Positions 1-5,792 of a DNA stretch of 9,407 nt are shown piece after piece (the first letter of the stretch is position 1; every line of letters starts with the position of its first letter). Origin of the DNA: an uncultured Clostridia bacterium (GTDB taxonomy: Bacteria > Bacillota > Clostridia > Christensenellales > UBA1242). A program made the position numbers and the translations under genes. The DNA lies in the NCBI GenBank assembly GCA_947630075.1, contig CANRGF010000029.1, positions 1-9,407 of the forward strand, given 5' to 3'. Under the pieces are notes generated by a model, which worked only from the letters and a program-made list of their open reading frames with translations, was not told the DNA's origin and searched no databases.

Positions 1-1563
1 GCAAAAGTGGGCGGAATAACAGTGATTGAAAACGCCAAGCCGCTTGAAATGGAAACGCTTGAGCACACCACTCACACGATTGAGCCAAATTCAGTTGTAA
101 TTTGCGATGAAAAGCGCGAGCCGATTGCCATTGCCGGCATCAAAGGTGGGCTTAAAGATAGCATTGGGGAAAACACGAATAGTTTGCTTTTAGAGAGTGC
201 TTGCTTTGATAGCATGGCAATTAGAAGGACGAGCAGAAAAATTGGACTTATAACGGACGCAAGTTTGAGATATGAAAAGTCGCTAGACCCAGAACTGACC
301 AAAACTGCGCTTGCGCGTTTACTTTATCTCTTAAAGCAGATAGATGGCGGCGTTAGAGTTTCGTCTAGTTTCACCGATGTTTATAACTTTAAATATCCAA
401 CCCACACCATCAAAACAGATGCAGATTTCATCTCGCGCCGCGGGGGTGTTGAGCTTAGCGCAAAGCAGATTGCGGACATTCTCACTCGCCTAGGCTTCTC
501 GGTGAAAGTTGGCGGGCAGAAATTAGAGGTGATTGTGCCATCATGGCGCGGCACAAAAGATGTGTCTATCAAAGAAGATTTGGTGGAAGAAGTGTTTAGA
601 ATGTATGGCTACGACAATATTAAAAGTTCAACCATGTCTATGCCGCTCACCCCTGTGGACAAAATTCCAACACACGAATTGGAATATGAAATCAAACTCG
701 CTCTTGCAAGCAAATTTGGCTTAAACGAAGTGCATAGTTATGTGTGGAATTATGCAGATTTCAACAAATCACTTGGCATTGAAGATGAGCCTGTTGTGCA
801 TTTGATGGACGCATCTAAGAGCGGACAAAGTGGTTTGCGCGTAACTCTCACGCCAACACTTTTAAAATTTGCTGACGAGAACAAAAACAAATTTGCTGAG
901 ATAAAAATCTTTGAAATTGGCAGAACTTTTGATGAACTAGATAAAAATAATCTGGTGGTTGAAAAGAAAAAAATATCCATAGTTTTGGCAAGTGCGGATA
1001 GTGAAAAGGCATTATATTTCAAACTTAAAGAAATTGCAGAATATGTTGGCACGCTTGCCGGCTGTGAATTAAGTTTTGATGGCAACTCATCAAATAAAAT
1101 CTTGCACCCAATTAATTCTTGTGCAATAACGAGCGGAAATATAATTTTGGGCAGCATGGGAATTTTGCACCCAACCCTTGCTAAAAAAATTGACAAGCGC
1201 AAACACTTTGCCGCACTTGAGTTAGATGTGAACAAATTGCTTGACGCACCAAAGCAGAGCAAAAAAATTGTGCCAACCAGCAAATTCCAAGCGGTGAGCC
1301 TAGACTTTAACTTTGTGGCAGCGGCGGGCACAAAATATGCCACACTTGAAAACGCAATTAAAAACTTTAGATGCAACTATTTGCTTGAATATGGGCTTAA
1401 AGATGTTTACACCAACGATGGTGATTTGAAAGATAAGATTAGTTACACAATCAATGTAACAATCACTCCAAAAGACAAAACTTTGACTGCAACAGACATT
1501 GAAAAATTTAGTGCATATTTTATTAAAACAATCGAAAAAGTCGGCTTTGAATTAAGAAAATAA
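1..1563 (+). CDS. pheT: Phenylalanyl-tRNA synthetase beta subunit, 3' part (5' end outside window)
   Basis: This is the C-terminal 520 residues of the beta chain of the alpha2-beta2 enzyme that charges tRNA-Phe in the cytoplasm. The frame is open from base 1, so the GTG at base 7 is not the true start; the family is usually about 800 residues, so roughly 280 are missing upstream. Domains by fragment residue: the B3/B4 editing region at about 1-115 (PIAIAGIKGG, RRTSRKIGL and a YEKSLDPEL segment), the B5 DNA-binding-like domain at about 133-205 with the acidic EDLVEEVFRMYGYD motif, the catalytic-like core at about 220-415 (LRVTLTPTLL, KIFEIGRTF), and the FDX-ACB anticodon-binding domain at about 425-520. 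The FDX-ACB opening usually has an Arg-Asp pair; here it reads FQAVSLDFNF, keeping only the Asp. pheS would be expected just upstream. The identification is secure. Confidence 0.97.
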   Translation, partial: AKVGGITVIENAKPLEMETLEHTTHTIEPNSVVICDEKREPIAIAGIKGGLKDSIGENTNSLLLESACFDSMAIRRTSRKIGLITDASLRYEKSLDPELTKTALARLLYLLKQIDGGVRVSSSFTDVYNFKYPTHTIKTDADFISRRGGVELSAKQIADILTRLGFSVKVGGQKLEVIVPSWRGTKDVSIKEDLVEEVFRMYGYDNIKSSTMSMPLTPVDKIPTHELEYEIKLALASKFGLNEVHSYVWNYADFNKSLGIEDEPVVHLMDASKSGQSGLRVTLTPTLLKFADENKNKFAEIKIFEIGRTFDELDKNNLVVEKKKISIVLASADSEKALYFKLKEIAEYVGTLAGCELSFDGNSSNKILHPINSCAITSGNIILGSMGILHPTLAKKIDKRKHFAALELDVNKLLDAPKQSKKIVPTSKFQAVSLDFNFVAAAGTKYATLENAIKNFRCNYLLEYGLKDVYTNDGDLKDKISYTINVTITPKDKTLTATDIEKFSAYFIKTIEKVGFELRK

Positions 1564-1592
1564 GAGGTTTTTATCTCTTTTTTTTGTTTTTT
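1562..1592 (+). terminator. Probable intrinsic terminator of pheT
   Basis: A short stem AAGAG (1562-1566) and CTCTT (1575-1579) has an 8-nt loop. It is followed by an almost unbroken T run to 1592 with one G at 1586. The stem begins inside the pheT stop codon. It is AT-rich and weak, but the long T tract and position directly after pheT support the call. A 16-bp palindrome centred on GCATGC (1588-1603) follows immediately and could add to termination in either direction. Confidence 0.6.
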
Positions 1593-1642
1593 GCATGCAA
1601 AAATTAAAAATTTTAAAAATTTTTCGATAAAAATAAGCAATT

Positions 1643-1667
1643 AAAAAATCTTTTTATTGGAAAAGAT
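1643..1667 (-). terminator. Possible second minus-strand terminator after copy 1
   Basis: On the minus strand ATCTTTT and AAAAGAT form a 7-bp stem with a 6-nt CCAATA loop, followed by a run of T. Only one pair in the stem is G-C, so it would be weak alone. It occupies the same position relative to copy 1 as the stronger hairpin does relative to copy 2, which suggests each unit carries its own terminator-like end. Confidence 0.35.
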
Positions 1668-1721
1668 CTAATGAAGGAAAACTACCAAAATGGTGTGCCT
1701 TCATAGCGGACGGGCAAACAA
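1654..1721. repeat. Tandem structured element, copy 1
   Basis: First of two similar 68-69 nt units in the pheT-gerC gap. Read on the plus strand it holds the loop sequence TTATTGGAAA, then a hairpin with outer arms ATGAAGG (1671-1677) and CCTTCAT (1698-1704) around an inner stem ACCA/TGGT (1684-1687 with 1691-1694), then a GGGCAAACAA tail. The outer arms, the loop and the tail are shared with copy 2, while the inner stem differs in sequence but still pairs. That points to selection on structure. The transcribed strand is not certain; on the minus strand the unit ends in a hairpin plus T run. Confidence 0.75.
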
Positions 1722-1731
1722 CTATCCTTTT

Positions 1732-1764
1732 AAAAGAAAAAGGAGCTGTTAAATTAAACTCCTT
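1732..1764 (-). terminator. Possible intrinsic terminator for the germination operon or for copy 2
   Basis: On the minus strand, AAGGAG (complement of 1759-1764) pairs with CTCCTT (complement of 1740-1745) across a 13-nt loop. The stem runs directly into TTTCTTTT, giving a U-rich tail. This is the best minus-strand intrinsic terminator between gerC and pheT, so it probably ends operon transcription or a small RNA. The same AAGGAG strand can also pair with the upstream CTTCC segment, an antiterminator-like arrangement. Confidence 0.5.
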
Positions 1765-1831
1765 ATTGGAAAGGAAGTAATGAAGGAAAACCGCTGAAAG
1801 CGGTGTGCCTTCATAGTGAGCGGGCAAACAA
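1763..1831. repeat. Tandem structured element, copy 2
   Basis: Second unit, aligning end to end with copy 1 with one single-base gap. The outer arms ATGAAGG (1780-1786) and CCTTCAT (1808-1814) are identical to copy 1. The inner stem is CCGCT/AGCGG (1791-1795 with 1799-1803), so it has changed on both sides while keeping pairing. The tail is AGCGGGCAAACAA. The 5' strand of its first stem (CTCCTT, 1759-1764) can pair either with AAGG at 1771-1774 or with AAGGAG at 1740-1745. I do not recognise a known RNA family. Confidence 0.75.
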
Positions 1832-1893
1832 ATTTAGGCTTATGTTTGTGAAACGATAGTGAAACAAACTAGCAAAAATGCAGTTTGCCCGCT
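1819..1893. repeat. 11-bp inverted repeat overlapping the gerC stop
   Basis: AGCGGGCAAAC at 1819-1829 is perfectly complementary to GTTTGCCCGCT at 1883-1893. The right arm covers two bases of the gerC TAG stop codon. Between the arms, GTTTGT (1844-1849) and ACAAAC (1864-1869) form a nested 6-bp inverted repeat, and GTGAAAC occurs twice as a direct repeat (1848-1854 and 1859-1865). The left arm is the conserved tail of repeat copy 2. The structure could protect the operon mRNA 3' end or sequester that tail. Confidence 0.6.
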
Positions 1894-3163
1894 AATATTC
1901 ATTGCTCACCTTAATTTCATATTCAAATTTCACGCCGTCTAAAAAATCTTCTTTTCCCGTGCGTGCAATATATTTTTTGAAATCTTTATTTGTCAGTTTA
2001 TAAAAATGCGGATAGGCTTCAAATAAATCCATTTTGTTTGTTTTGCAAAACTGCACAATCTCTTCCATTTGGCTAATCACATCTTCTTTGATTTTTTCGA
2101 TGAGAGTGTCGGTCAAAAATTCATTGTTTCGCCTGAGCATTTTTTTTGTTGGTTCATTTGCGTCCACTTCTTCAACAAACACAATCAATTCCATATTTGA
2201 TTTATAAACCGGAGTGTCGCCGTCAAACCTAACTGACACATCATTTTTCTTTTTCACAATATCAAGAAGCACTGTGTTGTTATCGAAAAGATGATCGTCC
2301 ACATTTTCAATCACAAGTGTGCCTTGCTGGCTATTATTCACAAAAAAATTAAGTTTTTTCACTTGCTCAGGGGATAAATCCATAAATTTTTTGCCCTTTT
2401 TGAAAACGGACACGCTGCCGTCATTTAAAAAGAATTTGCCCTGATTTTGCTGCCCGCCACCCAAGCCACCGCTTGTGCCTCCGCCTGAGCCGCCCGATGA
2501 GCCACCACTTCCGCCGCTTGATGATGCGTCTTGACCTTCAATTTTGATTGCACTATCTCGCTCTTCGCTTTCAAGACTAACTTTGGGCATAAGCCCTAAT
2601 GATATTTCACTAAAATAGCCTGTGTAAAAACTCTCGATATTGCTATCTTGCGAAACGATATATCGGCTATCAAAATTCATAATGTTTTCGAGCGTGAGTG
2701 ATTTTTCTTTGCTCAAATCTGCCATGGCTTGCGAAAATTCTTCTGCATCGCCTTTAAAAGCAATTAGATAAGAGTTTCTGCCCACCTTTTTCGTTCGAGT
2801 GAAATAGTCTAGTGCGGGCATCACTCCATCTTGGCAAATATTTTCGCCCATGGCAACTATTTCGCATTGCGCAAAACCCATCTCTTTGCCCATAACGATT
2901 GAGAGAGCGTCCACGGCCGTGCCAAAAGTTTTGCCCTTGCCCTTAAACACCTGATAATTTGCCACATTATCCTGCCCGGGAGTTAAGACGGTGGCAGAAA
3001 TCACAATATCCTGTTCTTCTTTATCTAGGCAAAGCATTGTAACGATTGCATCGGTCTGGCTCATTGCGGGCGCATCAATTTGCGGCACTGTTAATATCCC
3101 GATTATGATTAAAAACAGCACCACTAATTTGCGGGGCGAAAAAATTGTGTTAAGTTTCTTCAT
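1892..3163 (-). CDS. gerC: GerC-family spore germination protein (Ger(x)C), without lipobox
   Basis: This is the third subunit of a GerA-type nutrient germinant receptor, acting at the outer face of the spore inner membrane. The 423 residues compare with about 370 in typical members. Residues 13-27 are a hydrophobic signal or anchor segment. Residues 38-140 match the N-terminal GerC domain, including GTAVDALSIVMGKEMGFAQ, a buried MGEN turn and the VMPALDYFTR segment. Residues 214-237 are a Gly/Ser-rich linker. Residues 245-420 carry the C-terminal domain, ending in the amphipathic helix, the DLFEAYPHFYKL region and the EYEIKVS strand seen in the family. The usual GerC lipobox cysteine after the hydrophobic segment is absent; APA at 31-33 could instead be a signal peptidase I site. 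The start has GGTGA four bases before ATG and overlaps the preceding gene by 14 bp, so translation is probably coupled. The family call is firm; the anchoring mode is inferred. Confidence 0.9.
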   Translation of the reverse strand: MKKLNTIFSPRKLVVLFLIIIGILTVPQIDAPAMSQTDAIVTMLCLDKEEQDIVISATVLTPGQDNVANYQVFKGKGKTFGTAVDALSIVMGKEMGFAQCEIVAMGENICQDGVMPALDYFTRTKKVGRNSYLIAFKGDAEEFSQAMADLSKEKSLTLENIMNFDSRYIVSQDSNIESFYTGYFSEISLGLMPKVSLESEERDSAIKIEGQDASSSGGSGGSSGGSGGGTSGGLGGGQQNQGKFFLNDGSVSVFKKGKKFMDLSPEQVKKLNFFVNNSQQGTLVIENVDDHLFDNNTVLLDIVKKKNDVSVRFDGDTPVYKSNMELIVFVEEVDANEPTKKMLRRNNEFLTDTLIEKIKEDVISQMEEIVQFCKTNKMDLFEAYPHFYKLTNKDFKKYIARTGKEDFLDGVKFEYEIKVSNEY

Positions 3164-5756
3164 TTTTCACCGCCTTTGCCCGCAGCCTTGGCTTCTCTTC
3201 TGGCACATTCTCTTGCTGTGGACTATCATTAAATTTTTGCCGTTTAGCCTTACCCATTGTGGCATAACCAATAAGCATAAGCCATGGAAGGACATATTGT
3301 GCAATAAGCGTTACGATTGATGCGTATGGCGATAAAAACACCTTTTCTAACCCGACAGTCATCTCGCCCACAAAACTCCACATAAAGATATATAAGAGCA
3401 CGGCAATGATAGGGAAGGTGTTGCTTCTCACATTGAATAATGCTTTTATTGTTTCCACCATACAATAGCTATAAAGTGCGAGTTGCACCGCCTGTGCCGT
3501 TACCCATAGCGACACCACCAGCCACGAGAGTTCGTCTATCGAACTGTGCCCGCTCGAAAACTGACTTATATCGCTTATGGCAAAGGTGTGAATGGGTGCA
3601 GTTACATCAAAAAGTCCGAAAAATATAAAATAGATGAGCATAACAAGCAAGATGGAGAAGATTATATACTTTATCATCTGTCCGAGTTTTTTGCGAGAAA
3701 AATCCACCTTGCCAAAAAGCATAAACATAAATGTGCATGAGCCAAACCAACTTAGATGATGAAATCCGCTTTTAAATAGTGGTGCCACACCTTCATCAAA
3801 GAGCGGCAAAAAGTTTAATGGCTCAACGCCCATTAAAGATTTCACAGCAATATAAATGCAGCCAAAGATGATTGCCCAGCAAATGATTTCGCTCACGCGA
3901 GCAATGTTTCTAATGCCCTTATATGCCATAAAGCCGGTGAGCAACAGAAGTGGCAAAACAAAAACCACCCAATTCATTTTTTCATAAAAATTTTCCACCA
4001 CAAAAAATTCTAAACCTTTTGAAATGTTTGCAATCACAAGTGCATATTTCAGCATTAGCAGCACTAAAAACACGCGCGCCATCACCTGCCCAAGAGTGGC
4101 TTTCATAAAATCTAAAATGTTGTGGTGATTGCTCTTTTTCATTAGGTCTAAAATTAAAAATACATATAACCCATCTATTATCATCAATGCGAGAGCCACA
4201 ATCCAACTCATATTTTTGCTATCTAAATATAATAGGCTAGGCAGTGCCAAAAATTTGAGCGCGATAAAACTCATAAACACCAAAATTGACAATTGCCTAA
4301 AATTAACTTTGAGAGTCATCTTTGCCCTTACGCTGTTTTTACGATTGTTGGATATTGACTTTGGTCGCTTTTTCATATCCGCAATGTTGGCGCGCTCAAA
4401 AAGGTCTTGCTGGTCGTTTGCAATGTATGGTGCGGTGGGAGCAAGATAGGCAGACTTATAACTATCAAAGTTGGATAGATAAGATAGCACAAACACGCAA
4501 AAAATCAGCATTCCATATAACCCTAAGCACGCACCTATCACAATGGCACAGAGCCTTAAAATGCTAAACTGTGCCGCTTGGCTTGGAATGATATAAAATG
4601 TGATGCCAGATAGTGCCACAATCATCACGGCGGGCGGGCTAACTAGGCCGGCGTTCACTGTGGTTTCGCCCAAGATTAGCGCACCCACAATGCTCATCGC
4701 CATGCCGAAATATTGCGGCATGCGAAGGTTTGCCTCATAAAGAATTTCAAACAGCAAAACTAAAAACAAGATTTCCACAAAAGGTGAAAAAGGAATGCCT
4801 TGAGTGGTGTTCATAATCGTAACTAAAAATTTGGTGGGCAAAATCTTATAGTGATAAATTTCAAGCGAAACATACACGCCCGGCAAAATGATTGCAAAAA
4901 TGACGCCAATTAGGCGCAATATTCTCACAAATCCTACGCGGATTGGCTGGCTATAATAGTCATCACTATTTTGCAAGTCTTCAATAAGCACAAATGGCAG
5001 CGTGAGCACTATCGGGCTGCCATCCACAATTATTCCCACTCTGCCTTCAAGCATTTTGCCCACTAAAATATCCGGCTTTTCCACATCTCCAATCTGCTTG
5101 AAAAGTGAATGTTTATTTCGCTGCAAATAAGAGATTAGATAGTGTGCGTCTAGCACGCCGTCAATTTTAATTTCGCTTAGCCTTTTTGTGATTTCGTCCA
5201 CAATCTTTTTATCTGCCACCGAACTGAAATAAACTATGCCAACTTCCGTTTTTGTGAGTTCGCCAATCTCTAGAGTTTTAATAACAAGGTCGTTTGTTTT
5301 GACGCGTTTTCTAATAAGGGCAAAATTATATTTTATGCTTTCTGTGAACCCCTCGCGCGGACCTTTTATCACCACGCTTGTGGGTGGCTCCATAACTGCG
5401 CGCGTGGTGATTTTTTCCATGTCGCAACCGAGAATTTTATCCGCACCATCTACCAAGATTATGGTCATGCCTTTTAGCATTCCGTCTATTGCCTCTTGCT
5501 CGCTAGAAAATTCGTTCACTTCGTGATTTGAGAGCACTTTATCTTTCAACTCTTTCACCACATCGTCCGTTTCGCCCGCTTTAAAACTCACCATTGGATA
5601 GACAAGTGAATTGTTCATCAAAAGCGTGTCTGTGATGTCGGCAATATACATTAGGTCAACATTCGTGCCAAAAAATTGCACCGAGCGAGTTTTGATATCG
5701 CTGCTTTGATGCAATTTTTTTTGTATTTTAGATTTGGTTTCTTTGCTAACTTTCAT
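3150..5756 (-). CDS. GerA-GerB fusion, spore germinant receptor subunits A and B in one polypeptide
   Basis: One 868-residue protein joins two subunits that are normally separate. Residues 20-270 are the soluble GerA domain (PTSVVIKGPREGFTES, KIDGVLDAHYLI, KMLEGRVGIIVDGSP). Residues 273-430 are the GerA membrane helices (VSIVGALILGE, a VSPPAVMIVALSG segment). Residues 438-475 are the GerA cytoplasmic tail with its KKRP motif. Residues 480-835 are a complete GerB, an amino-acid-permease-like protein in which I count about ten membrane segments, followed by a charged tail at 836-868. The total is close to the sum of separate GerA (about 480) and GerB (about 365). Both junction ends are expected to be cytoplasmic, so the fusion is topologically possible. 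The ATG at 5756 is the only usual start codon after the upstream TAG and has no evident ribosome binding site. Met480 has a Shine-Dalgarno-like AAGGG before it and could be a second start. The role is nutrient sensing and ion release at the onset of germination. Confidence 0.93.
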   Translation of the reverse strand: MKVSKETKSKIQKKLHQSSDIKTRSVQFFGTNVDLMYIADITDTLLMNNSLVYPMVSFKAGETDDVVKELKDKVLSNHEVNEFSSEQEAIDGMLKGMTIILVDGADKILGCDMEKITTRAVMEPPTSVVIKGPREGFTESIKYNFALIRKRVKTNDLVIKTLEIGELTKTEVGIVYFSSVADKKIVDEITKRLSEIKIDGVLDAHYLISYLQRNKHSLFKQIGDVEKPDILVGKMLEGRVGIIVDGSPIVLTLPFVLIEDLQNSDDYYSQPIRVGFVRILRLIGVIFAIILPGVYVSLEIYHYKILPTKFLVTIMNTTQGIPFSPFVEILFLVLLFEILYEANLRMPQYFGMAMSIVGALILGETTVNAGLVSPPAVMIVALSGITFYIIPSQAAQFSILRLCAIVIGACLGLYGMLIFCVFVLSYLSNFDSYKSAYLAPTAPYIANDQQDLFERANIADMKKRPKSISNNRKNSVRAKMTLKVNFRQLSILVFMSFIALKFLALPSLLYLDSKNMSWIVALALMIIDGLYVFLILDLMKKSNHHNILDFMKATLGQVMARVFLVLLMLKYALVIANISKGLEFFVVENFYEKMNWVVFVLPLLLLTGFMAYKGIRNIARVSEIICWAIIFGCIYIAVKSLMGVEPLNFLPLFDEGVAPLFKSGFHHLSWFGSCTFMFMLFGKVDFSRKKLGQMIKYIIFSILLVMLIYFIFFGLFDVTAPIHTFAISDISQFSSGHSSIDELSWLVVSLWVTAQAVQLALYSYCMVETIKALFNVRSNTFPIIAVLLYIFMWSFVGEMTVGLEKVFLSPYASIVTLIAQYVLPWLMLIGYATMGKAKRQKFNDSPQQENVPEEKPRLRAKAVKNEET
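4317..4329 (-). promoter_or_regulatory. Possible internal ribosome binding site and start for a separate GerB
   Basis: Read on the minus strand, AAGGG (4325-4329) lies five bases before the ATG of codon 480 (4317-4319). That ATG sits where an unfused GerB would begin. The site could be a relic of a former separate gene, or could still allow GerB alone to be made alongside the fusion. The motif is short, so chance is possible. Confidence 0.35.
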
Positions 5757-5792
5757 AAAGTTAGTTTGAATAGATAGATTGTTTTTATGCTA
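5757..5792 (-). other. In-frame amber stop and 11-codon gap between the lipoprotein gene and gerA
   Basis: The lipoprotein gene ends in TAG at 5790-5792. The next 33 bases are 11 sense codons with no stop, leading in the same frame to the gerA ATG at 5756. No purine-rich Shine-Dalgarno sequence is visible in the gap. The two genes would become one reading frame if the TAG were read through. TAG also ends gerC and the ferritin-like gene, so it appears to be an ordinary stop here. Confidence 0.7.

Noticed and set aside
750..1376. Long open frame of 208 codons on the minus strand inside pheT.
   Set aside because: It is antisense to a clearly conserved gene, has no family resemblance, and its length reflects the codon bias of pheT.
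1588..1620. AT-rich palindromes after pheT as a possible replication origin or attachment site.
   Set aside because: There are no DnaA-box-like repeats, integrase gene or direct repeat pair; simple A/T runs near terminators explain them.
1700..1831. GGGCAAAC in the repeats resembles a conserved string in the c-di-GMP-I riboswitch.
   Set aside because: The match is one short string; the other conserved segments and the two-helix layout of that riboswitch are absent, and no gene follows on the plus strand.
2991..3320. Plus-strand open frame of 109 codons across the gerC/gerA-gerB overlap.
   Set aside because: It lies opposite two recognised genes and shows no domain or convincing ribosome binding site.
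5790..5792. TAG might be a recoded sense codon, for example pyrrolysine.
   Set aside because: TAG also ends gerC and the ferritin-like gene at family-appropriate positions, so it is most simply a normal stop.
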